A DNA stretch of 64,000 bases, from NCBI RefSeq assembly GCF_003096815.1, contig NZ_QENY01000018.1, forward strand, positions 1 through 64,000. The letters are read 5' to 3'. The stretch is from Hallella colorans (GTDB lineage Bacteria > Bacteroidota > Bacteroidia > Bacteroidales > Bacteroidaceae). Positions 43,010 through 52,304 of this stretch are shown here, piece after piece. Below the pieces are notes generated by a model that did not search any database, was not told the origin of the DNA, and was given only the letters and a program-made list of their open reading frames with translations. How positions within the stretch are numbered: position 1 is the stretch's first letter; every line of letters starts with the position of its first letter. A program made the translations under genes and the position numbers.

Positions 43010-45208
43010 TCAACTCATGGCCACGGTGAGACCAGCCATTACGATGCTTACCATTGACATCAGCTTGATGAGAATGTTCAATGATGGGCCAGACGTGTCT
43101 TTGAATGGGTCGCCAACAGTGTCGCCCACGATGGTTGCCTTATGGCAGGCAGAACCTTTGCCACCAAAATTGCCTTCTTCGACATATTTTTTGGCATTGT
43201 CCCATGAGCCACCAGCGTTGGCCATAAATACAGCTAAGGTGAAACCTGCTGCCAAACCGCCTACCAACAAGCCCAGCACGCCAGCTACGCCAAGCACAAC
43301 TCCAACGATGATAGGAATGATGATGGCGAGAATGGAAGGAATAATCATCTCTTGTTGTGCACTTAAAGTAGAGATTTCCACGCATCTACCATAGTCAGGA
43401 GTACCTGTTCCTTCGAGTATGCCCTTAATCTCACGGAATTGTCTGCGCACTTCTTCTACCATCTTAGCAGCAGCGCGTCCCACGGCACCCATAGTGAGGC
43501 CGCAGAATAAGAAAGCTGCCATGGCACCTACAAAAGCGCCTACAAGCACCTTCGGGTTCATCAAGTTAACTTGGAAATAGTTCATAAAGTCGGGAATGGT
43601 GGCGTTGCTTGCGTCGATGGCGTCACCTGCCACGTTGGTCATCATTGTGCCAACTCGGTGCATAGCAATTTTGATTTCCTCGATGTATGATGCTAACAGA
43701 GCCAGCGCAGTGAGTGCGGCAGAACCAATGGCGAAGCCTTTTCCTGTTGCGGCGGTGGTGTTACCAAGTGCGTCAAGGCTGTCGGTGCGTTCTCGTACCT
43801 CTTCGCCGAGGTTGCTCATTTCGGCGTTTCCTCCAGCGTTGTCGGCAATAGGACCGTATGCGTCGGTTGCCAATGTGATGCCAAGTGTGGACAACATACC
43901 CACTGCTGCAATGCCAATACCGTACAAGCCTGTCTGTATGCTTTGAGCACTCATGCTCATGTCAAAGCCGTTGGCACAGAGATAGCTCAACATGATAGCC
44001 ACCGAGATGGTGAGCACGGGTATGCAGGTGGAAATCATTCCTGTTCCAATACCCTTGATGATGACCGTGGCGGCTCCAGTCTTTGATGCTTCTGATATGG
44101 ACTTGGTAGGCTTATATGTCTGCGAAGTGTAGTATTCGGTGGATTGACCGATGATGACACCAGCGAGCAAACCGCTGATAACGGAGAAACTCACGCCTAA
44201 CCAATTCTCAATTTGGAGCAGGTATAGTATAGCGAAAGTGGCAAGTGCGATGAGCACCGCTGCGGTGTTGGTACCCAAACCAAGGGCGCGCAAGAGATCT
44301 TTCATCGTGGCGCCTTCCTTAGTACGAACCATAAAGATACCCAACAAGCTGAGGAACACGCCAACGGCAGCTATCAACATAGGTGCGATGACGGCGCGCA
44401 TCTGCATATCTCCGGCAGAAGCGGCGAAAGCGGTGGCACCGAGCGCCGCAGTGCTCAGTATAGAACCGCAATAGCTTTCGTATAGGTCGGCGCCCATACC
44501 GGCCACGTCGCCCACGTTGTCACCTACGTTGTCAGCGATGGTAGCGGGGTTGCGTGGGTCGTCTTCGGGAATGTCGGCCTCGACCTTACCTACCAAGTCG
44601 GCACCTACGTCGGCCGCTTTGGTGTAGATACCACCGCCCACACGGGCGAAGAGCGCTTGCGTTGAGGCACCCATACCAAATGTCAACATGGTCGTGGTGA
44701 CGATGATCAGCGATGAGCTGTCACCATTATAGAAATGATTAAGCACCAAGAACCATACCGCAATGTCTAACAATCCGAGTCCCACAACGACAAGTCCCAT
44801 TACGGCACCAGAGCGGAATGCAATCTTGAGTCCATGGTCTAAGCTGTGTCGTGCGGCGTTTGCCGTGCGTGCGCTGGCATAGGTGGCGGTCTTCATTCCA
44901 AAGAAACCGGCCAAGCCGCTAAAGAAACCACCCGTGAGGAATGCAAAGGGCACCCAGGGGTTCTGGGCGTTGAAGCCATAGGCCATGATGGCGAATATAA
45001 TCGCCAAGATGACGAAAACGATCAGTACAACCTTGTACTGCTGCTTGAGATAAGCCATGGCTCCGTGACGAATGTAACCGGCAATTTCAATCATACGAGG
45101 TGTACCCTCGTCAGCTTTCATCATGCTGCGAAAGAAAAACCAAGCCATAAATAAAGCACATACCGAGGCGATGGGTATGAGCCAAAATACCATTGGAATT
45201 TGTTCCAT
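43010..45208 (-). CDS. hppA: K+-dependent membrane-bound pyrophosphatase
   Basis: This 732-residue polytopic pump has the pyrophosphate-binding motifs [19 protein letters not shown] (196-214), [17 protein letters not shown] (218-234) and a late [16 protein letters not shown]. The segment [10 protein letters not shown] (482-491) has Ala and Gly where K+-independent enzymes carry Lys and Thr, so it should need K+. It uses pyrophosphate to pump Na+ and/or H+ across the inner membrane; Bacteroidetes members are often Na+ pumps, but ion choice cannot be settled by eye. Own promoter at 45259. Confidence 0.95.
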   Translation of the reverse strand: MEQIPMVFWLIPIASVCALFMAWFFFRSMMKADEGTPRMIEIAGYIRHGAMAYLKQQYKVVLIVFVILAIIFAIMAYGFNAQNPWVPFAFLTGGFFSGLAGFFGMKTATYASARTANAARHSLDHGLKIAFRSGAVMGLVVVGLGLLDIAVWFLVLNHFYNGDSSSLIIVTTTMLTFGMGASTQALFARVGGGIYTKAADVGADLVGKVEADIPEDDPRNPATIADNVGDNVGDVAGMGADLYESYCGSILSTAALGATAFAASAGDMQMRAVIAPMLIAAVGVFLSLLGIFMVRTKEGATMKDLLRALGLGTNTAAVLIALATFAILYLLQIENWLGVSFSVISGLLAGVIIGQSTEYYTSQTYKPTKSISEASKTGAATVIIKGIGTGMISTCIPVLTISVAIMLSYLCANGFDMSMSAQSIQTGLYGIGIAAVGMLSTLGITLATDAYGPIADNAGGNAEMSNLGEEVRERTDSLDALGNTTAATGKGFAIGSAALTALALLASYIEEIKIAMHRVGTMMTNVAGDAIDASNATIPDFMNYFQVNLMNPKVLVGAFVGAMAAFLFCGLTMGAVGRAAAKMVEEVRRQFREIKGILEGTGTPDYGRCVEISTLSAQQEMIIPSILAIIIPIIVGVVLGVAGVLGLLVGGLAAGFTLAVFMANAGGSWDNAKKYVEEGNFGGKGSACHKATIVGDTVGDPFKDTSGPSLNILIKLMSMVSIVMAGLTVAMS

Positions 45209-45251
45209 AGTCTTGTTAAGGTTTAAAGTTAATATAGTTATTAGTTAGCGA

Positions 45252-45259
45252 CAAATTTA
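45252..45259 (-). promoter_or_regulatory. -7 element TAAATTTG before hppA
   Basis: An exact TAnnTTTG match on the minus strand, 44 bp before the start at 45208. Confidence 0.6.
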
Positions 45260-45778
45260 ATAATATTTTCTCGATGCGCTAACATTTTATGTATTAAATA
45301 TTAAATAATTTTTTAGAATTTAATTTTTGTCTTCATGTTTCTATTTAACGATATGAAATGCTATTTGATTTCTGATGACCATAATGATGAAATAAAATGC
45401 TATAGACATTTCGTACCATACATTTTGTAGTGCAAATTTATATCATTTTGCGTAAGGTTTTCGAAACAATTTTTTTTGGGGGAAAACGTAAATGCAATAA
45501 GGAAATGCAACTTTGGGAAATAAACAAAGGAGCAAAAAAGATTTTTTCAGAGAAAAGAGAGGGAGCACTCTCTCCCTCTTCGATGGAAAGTTTTGGAAAA
45601 TTTGTATCCTTTTCTAAAAGTTATATAAGCATAATTGCAGCGAGCGCACGATGAAAAGTCACACCCATGTGCAGATGATTTAAGAGATGTGCGATGCTGT
45701 TTCATCCACATGTGCTATACTCTGTCTTGTAAGTGACATGTTGTAAAACGTGCCTATGAGCCTATCGGTGCGTGTTTT
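45260..45778. other. Gene-less region between hppA and the unknown gene
   Basis: No convincing gene; a 74-codon plus-strand frame at 45430-45654 is low-complexity and Lys-rich and lacks support. A hairpin AGAGGGAG/CTCCCTCT (45558-45565 with 45572-45579) may end transcription of the gene at 45779-46162. Confidence 0.4.
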
Positions 45779-46162
45779 TTATTTTGTTGTGAGTAGTCTG
45801 TATGAATTATCAAAGGAACGAGGGTGATGTCCAAGCAGACAAACATTTACCAAACAGTTAGCAACCAACTCTATGTCTGACAAGTCCACACCATGGGCAC
45901 GCGACACATTTTTGCCCAAGCAAACCTCCCATGTCGTATCAAAATTGCTATCTTCTGCTCCCATATATTGTTCGTTTGCCTTGGTTGAGGGCATGAGCTT
46001 ATATTTTATTTCTTTATTAGATAGTACAGGTTCCATAGAGGCAAGAATATCATATCCTTCTCGTAACTGTTCTTGATATTTGCCAGTTCCTGGAAACATG
46101 TCGGCAATGACAGGCATAATTTCATCGAAATCATACGCATGAAGTAGTTCGTATAGTCTCAT
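45779..46162 (-). CDS. Hypothetical protein (perhaps DUF6557)
   Basis: This 127-residue soluble protein has an N-terminal amphipathic start (MRLYELLHAYDFDEIMPVIA), a charged middle and a C-terminal helical region (DLSDIELVANCLVNVCLLGH). I recall similar short conserved Bacteroidales proteins of unknown function (DUF6557), but this assignment is uncertain. It has no signal peptide. Its neighbours (hppA, ribH) do not suggest a function. Confidence 0.72.
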   Translation of the reverse strand: MRLYELLHAYDFDEIMPVIADMFPGTGKYQEQLREGYDILASMEPVLSNKEIKYKLMPSTKANEQYMGAEDSNFDTTWEVCLGKNVSRAHGVDLSDIELVANCLVNVCLLGHHPRSFDNSYRLLTTK

Positions 46163-46275
46163 ACTATTAATTTTATTTTAATGTATTGGGTGATTTTTCT
46201 TACTAATAATTTTATAAAAGGTTCATGGATAAGTTTTTCATACTATCCCGATGGATAAAAGTTAACCTTATATAA

Positions 46276-46328
46276 AAATGTGATGATAGTACGATTAATT
46301 TTTTTTATCTTATACTATCATCACATTT
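46276..46328. terminator. Terminator after ribH
   Basis: A perfect 16-bp stem AAATGTGATGATAGTA (46276-46291) with 46313-46328 and a 21-nt loop, downstream of ribH on the minus strand. Short T-runs occur on both sides. Confidence 0.75.
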
Positions 46329-46395
46329 ATGGTTTGGATGTGCGCTGTTGGGAAGAAAGTTGCCATGCTTTTATAAACATGGCGTGCGATAAAAT

Positions 46396-46872
46396 CTAAA
46401 ACTTAGCCATCTTGATGGCTACCACTGCACATTCATCGCCTTTGTTACCAAATTTTCCGCCACTGCGTTCTACAGCTTGTTCGAGATCGTTTGTCGTAAG
46501 CAATCCAAAAATCACAGGGATATTTTGGCTGGCATTGAGATATGAGATGCCGTGCGTAACTCCCTCGCATATATAATCAAAATGCGGTGTATCACCTCTG
46601 ACAACGCACCCCAAGATAATGATAGCGTCAAATCCGTCGTTCTTACACATTTGTTGGGCGCCGTATACTAACTCGAAACTACCAGGCACAGTTTTCACGT
46701 GTATGTTTTCTGGCAGGGTGCCATGCTTTTCTAAAGTCTTGACAGCGCCGTCAAGAAGCGCACCAGTCACCTTGGAGTTCCATTCTGATACTACAATGCC
46801 AAAGCACATATTGCTGGCATCTGGTACCTTGGAAAAATCGTATTCGGATAGATTATGAAGTGATGTGGCCAT
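46396..46872 (-). CDS. ribH: 6,7-dimethyl-8-ribityllumazine synthase
   Basis: This 158-residue enzyme makes the riboflavin precursor lumazine. Family motifs are [30 protein letters not shown] and [20 protein letters not shown] (His in PHFDYI). It follows the TPR gene with no gap (46872/46873), so both are one operon. Other riboflavin genes are not nearby. Confidence 0.96.
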   Translation of the reverse strand: MATSLHNLSEYDFSKVPDASNMCFGIVVSEWNSKVTGALLDGAVKTLEKHGTLPENIHVKTVPGSFELVYGAQQMCKNDGFDAIIILGCVVRGDTPHFDYICEGVTHGISYLNASQNIPVIFGLLTTNDLEQAVERSGGKFGNKGDECAVVAIKMAKF

Positions 46873-47565
46873 TTATTGTTTTACCCTTTCGATATATTTG
46901 TCAATCTCTTGGCTTTGTACAAGCATTGAGTTAACATACTTGGACTTGATGCTCTCGTAGAGATTAAGCGCCTCTTCTTTTTTGTTTTGCGATTCCAACA
47001 ATTGACCAGCTTGTAATAAAAATGTTGGTGAAAGGCTGTTGTTAATCCCATTTTCGCTCTTTTTGTCAGCTCTCTCCGCGGCAGATTTCAGTTTGTTTAT
47101 GGCCTTGTCAATTTCGCCTATGTGTGCGTAAGCGTTGCCCAGTGCTTGAATTGCTGCTGGACTAACCATAGCATCGTCAGCGGGAGAGTAGTCTTCCAAA
47201 TAATCCACGGCCTCTTTCCATTTGCCTAAGTTCGCGTAGCTCAAGCCTGCATATAGCTTAGCCAAATTTCCAGCGTCGGTGTTGCTATAGTCGCTTGCAA
47301 TACTTAAGAATCCCACATAGCCCGCACCATCGCCATTAAGAGCCTTGTCAAACTGATCCGCATTAAAATAGTCTTGCCCTCTTGCAATGGCTGTATTGGC
47401 CTTTTCTTCACGTGGTTCACTGATAAATGATTTGTAGCAGAAAATACCTGCGATGACAATAACCACCGCTACTACAACGATGAGAACAGCCTTGCCATAT
47501 TTTTGGAAGAAAGCCTCGGATTTAGATGCAACGTCGTATGTTGCTTGCTCTTTGTTGTTTGCCAT
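46873..47565 (-). CDS. Membrane-anchored TPR protein (YfgM-like)
   Basis: This 230-residue protein has an N-terminal cytoplasmic tail, one membrane helix (about 28-48, AVLIVVVAVVIVIAGIFCY) and periplasmic TPRs (about 60-225; KLYAGLSYANLGKWKEAVDY, AIQALGNAYAHIGEIDKAIN). The layout resembles YfgM/ancillary SecYEG or BamB-adjacent proteins, which act in periplasmic protein maturation. It lies directly before ribH; promoter at 47606. Confidence 0.85.
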   Translation of the reverse strand: MANNKEQATYDVASKSEAFFQKYGKAVLIVVVAVVIVIAGIFCYKSFISEPREEKANTAIARGQDYFNADQFDKALNGDGAGYVGFLSIASDYSNTDAGNLAKLYAGLSYANLGKWKEAVDYLEDYSPADDAMVSPAAIQALGNAYAHIGEIDKAINKLKSAAERADKKSENGINNSLSPTFLLQAGQLLESQNKKEEALNLYESIKSKYVNSMLVQSQEIDKYIERVKQ

Positions 47566-47598
47566 TATTTTTGTTTATTTATTTACAATAACTTGTGA

Positions 47599-47606
47599 CA
47601 AAATTA
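47599..47606 (-). promoter_or_regulatory. -7 element TAATTTTG before the TPR-ribH operon
   Basis: An exact TAnnTTTG match on the minus strand, 34 bp before the start at 47565. Confidence 0.65.
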
Positions 47607-47670
47607 ACCATTTTATCCCATATACTGAAATTTCTATGTTTTTTTTTTCGATTTTAAGGCTCAAAAGAAC

Positions 47671-47678
47671 TATCTTTG
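47671..47678 (+). promoter_or_regulatory. -7 element TATCTTTG before recF
   Basis: An exact TAnnTTTG match 22 bp before ATG 47700. It overlaps the in-frame TTG at 47676, which argues against that earlier start. Confidence 0.65.
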
Positions 47679-47699
47679 TATTCTAAAGCATCAAAAGCT

Positions 47700-48821
47700 A
47701 TGATTTTAAAGAATATTTCCATCCTTAATTATAAGAATATCAGAGCCGCAGAACTTACATTCTCTTCTAACATTAATTGTTTTATTGGTAACAACGGTGA
47801 AGGCAAGACCAATCTTCTTGATGCGATATACTATCTTTCTTTCTGTCACAGCAGGTTTAGCAATATGGACAGCCAAGTGGTTATGCACGGGCAGGAATTT
47901 TTTATGATAGAGGGAAATTATGAGTCTGGCAATGGTGACCAAGAAAACATTTATGCCGGTATGAAGAAAGGGAAAAACAAGCAGGTGAAACGTAATAAAA
48001 AGGCATATAAAAAATTATCGCAACATATTGGTTTTATTCCTTTAATATTCGTGTCGCCCTCTGATTCTATGCTTGTGGACGGTGGAGGAGATGAGAGACG
48101 CCGATTGATGGATATGGTCATTGCCCAATATGATAATGTATATATAGATGCGCTTAACAGATACAACAAGGCACTTCAGCAGCGCAACGCATTGTTGAAA
48201 CAAGAAAATGAACCAGACACTACGCTTTTGGAACTGTGGGAAGAAGAAATGGGGCAGCAGGGCGAAGTGGTGTTTAAGAAAAGGGAGGAGTTTGTCACGG
48301 AGATGACGCCAGTGTTTCAGCATATTTACCAGCGTGTCTCCGGACAGCGCGAGACGGTCTCTCTGCGATATATATCGCATGCTCAGAGAGGCCCATTGAT
48401 AGATATCATTCAGAGTGATCGTTTTAAAGACAGGGCAGTGGGCTACAGTTTACATGGTATTCATCGTGATGACTTGGAGATGCTTATTGATGGTTATCCA
48501 ATGAAACGAGAGGGTAGCCAAGGGCAAACCAAGACTTTTGTATTGGCTCTTAAATTAGCGCAATTTGATTTTTTACGGCGTACCGCTTCTAACACGACCC
48601 CATTGCTATTGTTGGATGATATTTTTGACAAACTTGACTCGGACAGGGTGGAGCAAATTGTCAAGTTGGTCTCTGGTGATCATTTTGGTCAAATCTTTAT
48701 TACCGACACCAATCGTGAGCACCTTGATAAAATTTTGAGGCACAGTGATGAAGACTACAAATTGTTCGATGTTAAAGGTGGCGCCGTAACAGAAAGGAGT
48801 TCGAACCATGTTCAAGCGTGA
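47700..48821 (+). CDS. recF: RecF recombination mediator
   Basis: This 373-residue SMC-like ATPase has Walker A GNNGEGKTNLL (30-40) and, near the C-terminus, the ABC signature REGSQGQTKTFVLALKLAQ and Walker B LLLLDDIFDKLD. It loads RecA at single-strand gaps with RecO/RecR. The ATG at 47700 is preferred since the promoter covers the longer start. The end overlaps the DUF721 gene by 14 bp, so they are coupled. It is not next to dnaA/dnaN as in many bacteria. Confidence 0.95.
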   Translation: MILKNISILNYKNIRAAELTFSSNINCFIGNNGEGKTNLLDAIYYLSFCHSRFSNMDSQVVMHGQEFFMIEGNYESGNGDQENIYAGMKKGKNKQVKRNKKAYKKLSQHIGFIPLIFVSPSDSMLVDGGGDERRRLMDMVIAQYDNVYIDALNRYNKALQQRNALLKQENEPDTTLLELWEEEMGQQGEVVFKKREEFVTEMTPVFQHIYQRVSGQRETVSLRYISHAQRGPLIDIIQSDRFKDRAVGYSLHGIHRDDLEMLIDGYPMKREGSQGQTKTFVLALKLAQFDFLRRTASNTTPLLLLDDIFDKLDSDRVEQIVKLVSGDHFGQIFITDTNREHLDKILRHSDEDYKLFDVKGGAVTERSSNHVQA

Positions 48822-49098
48822 TGTGAAGTCGCTCGGTGATGTTCTTCAACATTACTTGCGAAAAGAGGGACTGGAGACTCCTTTGCTGCAAATGAGAGTG
48901 GTGGATGCATGGCCTAAGATAGTGGGTGAGAGTGTCAACGGGTACACCGCCGAAAGATTTATCAAAAACCAAGTGCTTTTTGTAAAAGTCACCAACCCTG
49001 CGTTAAGGCAAAATTTGAGTATGATGCACACGCAACTAACCAAGCGTCTTAATGAGATGGTGGGGACATCTGTCATTACAGATGTGAGAGTATATTGA
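48808..49098 (+). CDS. DUF721 protein (DciA-like)
   Basis: This 96-residue protein has the DUF721 core (about 7-90: SLGDVLQHYLRKEGLETPLL, VVDAWPKIVGESVNGYTAER, QVLFVKVTNPALRQNLSMM). DUF721 proteins of the DciA type load the replicative helicase in bacteria without DnaC. It starts inside recF, preceded by AGAAAGGAG, a likely ribosome-binding site within recF. The pair suggests a shared role at replication forks. Confidence 0.88.
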   Translation: MFKRDVKSLGDVLQHYLRKEGLETPLLQMRVVDAWPKIVGESVNGYTAERFIKNQVLFVKVTNPALRQNLSMMHTQLTKRLNEMVGTSVITDVRVY

Positions 49099-49113
49099 GT
49101 GAAAGCTTATTAA

Positions 49114-51765
49114 TCAACCTAAATCAACTACCGTGATACCCGCTCCACCAAATTGCACGTGCTCGTCGGCATAATGTATGACAGCGGGCTCAGAAGATAA
49201 ATAAGTCCTAACTATCTGCCGAAGCGTGCCATTACCCTTGCCATGAAGAATTCTCACGCGTGAAACTCCCATCAATATGGCATCGTCAACAAAGCGTTGT
49301 ACAGCCAAGACGGCCTCGTCTCCACGCATGCCTCTAATATCTATGTCTTGTGTAAATTCCTTACGGTGGTCGTTGATGGTATTTTGTGTAACATGAGATA
49401 TGGTATATTTTTGTAAACCCGTCTTAAGCTCATCCATCTTCGAAGGCGCTTGTTCTGAGTCTATCAGCTGTGTGTTCACCGTGCCGTCGTCAATGATCTC
49501 AAGGCGCTTGATTGGTATATTGGTCTTGATGTTGCCTATGACGACAATAGCATATTTTCCTTCTAAAGAAGCGATGCGCCCCTTGGTTCCCAGTCCCTTA
49601 ATCCTGACCTCATCACCTACGTCAAACCCTTGCTTAATAGTCTTTGTAGACTTTAGAGCCAGCGCGCGCAAAGTTTGGGCAGCTCTCTCCTCGTCTCCTC
49701 GTTTGCTCTTTTTGCGTTCCTCTCTCCTTTGCTTGCGCGCTTTAATTTCCTCTACTTTCTTTTTAAAATCCTCTTCGTTCAGTATGCCTGGATGTTTCTT
49801 TTTGCTTTTTTTCCATTCATCTTGTTCTACATCTTGCTTAAACTCACTGAGCTCTGTGCGTAGCTTGCGTGTTTCTTCTTTTTCGGCTTGTTGTTCCCGT
49901 ATCTCTTTAATGACATTTTCAATCTTTCTATTACTCTCCTCAAGTAGTTCGCGAGCTTTTTGCTTGGCCTCATTGATAATGCTTTTACGCTGTATATCAA
50001 CTTCTGTTATTGAGTTTTCATACTCGTCAATGCGTTTTTGAAGATCTTTCTCTAATTGATGAACTGTTTGGCGTTTTTGCTCCCAATATCGTTTGTCACG
50101 CACAATATCTTGCAAATATTTGTCACTACGAATATAGTCGGAACCTACCAGTTCAGAGGCGTCCGCGATTACGTCTTCGGGTAATCCTATTTTACGGGCT
50201 ATATCTATTGCGAACGAACTGCCTGGCCTTCCTATGGCCAATTGAAACAAGGGTTGCATCATATGTCGATCATAGAGCATAGCGCCATTGGTCACTCCTT
50301 TATGGGTGTCGGCAAAATGCTTGAGATTTTGGTAGTGGGTTGTTATGATTGCCCATGCGCCTTTTTCACAAAAACGTTTCAGCACGCTTTCGGCTATAGC
50401 GCCACCAATTTGCGGTTCTGTTCCCGTGCCAAACTCATCTATGAGAATAAGCGTGTCTACGGAAGCTTGACGCATCATGTTTTTCATGTTTAACAAATGG
50501 GAGGAATAGGTGCTTAGATCATTTTCAAGGCTTTGCTCATCACCTATATCTATCATCAGATCTTTAAAAACTCCACAGCTACTTCTGTCCCCCACGGGAA
50601 TGCTCAATCCCATTTGTAACATGTACTGCAACAATCCTACGGTTTTCAAGCAAACCGATTTTCCTCCAGCGTTTGGCCCTGAGATAATTAGTATATGCGT
50701 TTCTGGCGTTAAAAGAACATCTAACGGGACTATTTTTTGCCCTTCGCGCAGATGAGCCTCAAGCAGCGGGTGTCTCGCTTGGATTAGGTCTAAAAACGGG
50801 CGGCGCTTTACAACAGGTTCGAAAGCGTTTGCCTTGATTGCCAATTTGGCTTTGGAATGGATGAAGTCTATTTGTCCCAGAAACTGGTAGGAATCGAGAA
50901 TTTCTGCGACATGAGGTCTTATGCGTGACGCCATCTTCGTTAGGATGCGCACGATTTCTTGCCGTTCCTTACGTTCTAATTCTCGTATTTTATTGTTTGC
51001 CTCAACTACCTCGGAAGGCTCAATGAAGACAGTCTTGCCTGTCGAGCTCTCGTCGTGCACAATACCGGGTATGCGTCGTTTAAGAGCTGGGGCCACGGGT
51101 ATGACTAAACGACCGTCGCGCACTGTTGGCGAGGTGTCTTTGTCCACCAATCCATCGCTCTGAGCGGAGCGCAATATTCCTGCAAGTATTCGAGAAACGG
51201 AGCCTTCGGCTTGTGCCAGCTCACGGCGTATATCGTGTAACTCGGGCGTGGCGTTGTCGCGAACGTGCCCAAATTTATCAATTATTTGGTCTATCTGTTG
51301 TACTAAAGTAGGGAAAGTGGCGACGCCATCCGCCAAGTCGTGGAGCGAGGGGAAATACCATTTTTTAATAACAACGGCATCGGATACAATTGTACCCGAA
51401 TCTTTTGAGCCATCGTTTTCCGTATCATCCCCACGATAAAAAAACTTGACCAAATCATCAATGGTGCGTAAAGACCTTTTCATATCGTGCAACTCTTGCT
51501 CTTCCAACCATGTACCCTCTAAACGTACACGGCGAATGCTCTCGCGAACATCAAAGAAAAAAGCCAACGGAAAGTCTGTTTCTTCTTCTATGATACGTCT
51601 CATCTCTCGTATTTCCGACATCCATATGTTCACTTGGTCGGGATTGGAGGTAAACTCCATCTTGTCTACCATGTCTTTACCCAGGGTTGACAGACATTCT
51701 GTCTTAAGAGCGGAACGTATTTCCTCAAAACCTAATTTGTTTTCGAAATTTTTGGGGTATATCAT
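49114..51765 (-). CDS. mutS2: MutS2 / endonuclease with Smr domain
   Basis: This 883-residue protein has clamp/core regions (1-330), the ATPase domain with Walker A ISGPNAGGKSVCLKT, Walker B LILIDEFGTGTE and the loop DIGDEQSLENDLSTYSSH, a long charged coiled-coil (about 515-690, very Lys/Glu/Arg-rich), a KOW-like part (GDEVRIKGLGTKGRIASLEG) and a C-terminal Smr nuclease domain (DIRGMRGDEAVLAVQRF, HGKGNGTLRQIV). MutS2 acts in recombination suppression and, in some bacteria, splits collided ribosomes. Confidence 0.96.
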   Translation of the reverse strand: MIYPKNFENKLGFEEIRSALKTECLSTLGKDMVDKMEFTSNPDQVNIWMSEIREMRRIIEEETDFPLAFFFDVRESIRRVRLEGTWLEEQELHDMKRSLRTIDDLVKFFYRGDDTENDGSKDSGTIVSDAVVIKKWYFPSLHDLADGVATFPTLVQQIDQIIDKFGHVRDNATPELHDIRRELAQAEGSVSRILAGILRSAQSDGLVDKDTSPTVRDGRLVIPVAPALKRRIPGIVHDESSTGKTVFIEPSEVVEANNKIRELERKERQEIVRILTKMASRIRPHVAEILDSYQFLGQIDFIHSKAKLAIKANAFEPVVKRRPFLDLIQARHPLLEAHLREGQKIVPLDVLLTPETHILIISGPNAGGKSVCLKTVGLLQYMLQMGLSIPVGDRSSCGVFKDLMIDIGDEQSLENDLSTYSSHLLNMKNMMRQASVDTLILIDEFGTGTEPQIGGAIAESVLKRFCEKGAWAIITTHYQNLKHFADTHKGVTNGAMLYDRHMMQPLFQLAIGRPGSSFAIDIARKIGLPEDVIADASELVGSDYIRSDKYLQDIVRDKRYWEQKRQTVHQLEKDLQKRIDEYENSITEVDIQRKSIINEAKQKARELLEESNRKIENVIKEIREQQAEKEETRKLRTELSEFKQDVEQDEWKKSKKKHPGILNEEDFKKKVEEIKARKQRREERKKSKRGDEERAAQTLRALALKSTKTIKQGFDVGDEVRIKGLGTKGRIASLEGKYAIVVIGNIKTNIPIKRLEIIDDGTVNTQLIDSEQAPSKMDELKTGLQKYTISHVTQNTINDHRKEFTQDIDIRGMRGDEAVLAVQRFVDDAILMGVSRVRILHGKGNGTLRQIVRTYLSSEPAVIHYADEHVQFGGAGITVVDLG

Positions 51766-51814
51766 AAATTTGTTTTAAAACATCAGTTTACAAAAAGGGT
51801 TTATGTTTTTATTT

Positions 51815-51822
51815 CAAAGGTA
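51815..51822 (-). promoter_or_regulatory. -7 element TACCTTTG before mutS2
   Basis: An exact TAnnTTTG match on the minus strand, 50 bp before the mutS2 start, in the gap after the YolD-like gene. Confidence 0.6.
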
Positions 51823-51839
51823 ATAAAATGCGATTGCCA

Positions 51840-52265
51840 TTACAACTTCGCTTCCTCTTCTTGAATGTCTACTATCCACCGCCAAGATATTGTCATTTTA
51901 TCACTCGGTGTCACAATTTCTATATAACGCTCGTCAAAATTCATTTTTTTCAAAATTCCAACGGCTTGCAAATAGCAGCCGCCCTCTTTGCGTTTATCTG
52001 GGCAAAAATAACGTATCCTGACTACAGGTCTTTGATCTATCTTCCTCATCAAATTTGTCATTTTTTTATTGAGCGTTGCGTTGCTATCTTCAGACATGAT
52101 GGGCTCAATCTCTGTAATTCTCGCAACTTCTTTTATTGCCTCTGCATGCCCTGTTATTGCCGAGAACGGCGCAAATTGAGCGGCTCGCTTGCGCATTGGC
52201 ATTCGTGGATGACGTTTGGAAACGTGATGCGGCAAATGAATAATATCATCGTAATCTGAACTCAT
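51840..52265 (-). CDS. YolD-like protein
   Basis: This 141-residue protein has the YolD signature RAAQFAPFSAITGH (26-39) and a second conserved strand set (PVVRIRYFCPDKRKEGG, ISWRWIVDIQEEE). YolD-like proteins are found beside Y-family polymerases and are thought to be UmuD-like partners. It lies 39 bp downstream of the polymerase gene here, in the same operon. Confidence 0.88.
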   Translation of the reverse strand: MSSDYDDIIHLPHHVSKRHPRMPMRKRAAQFAPFSAITGHAEAIKEVARITEIEPIMSEDSNATLNKKMTNLMRKIDQRPVVRIRYFCPDKRKEGGCYLQAVGILKKMNFDERYIEIVTPSDKMTISWRWIVDIQEEEAKL

Positions 52266-52304
52266 ATTAATATCAAGTGTCTTATATCATTGTTGTCTTG
52301 GCAC

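Noticed and set aside
45430..45654. 74-codon plus-strand frame in the hppA upstream gap
   Set aside because: No promoter, no ribosome-binding site, low-complexity composition and no recognisable family.
51700..51710. Third GACA-N3-TGTC palindrome near 51.69 kb
   Set aside because: It lies inside mutS2 coding sequence away from any promoter and is probably a chance match.
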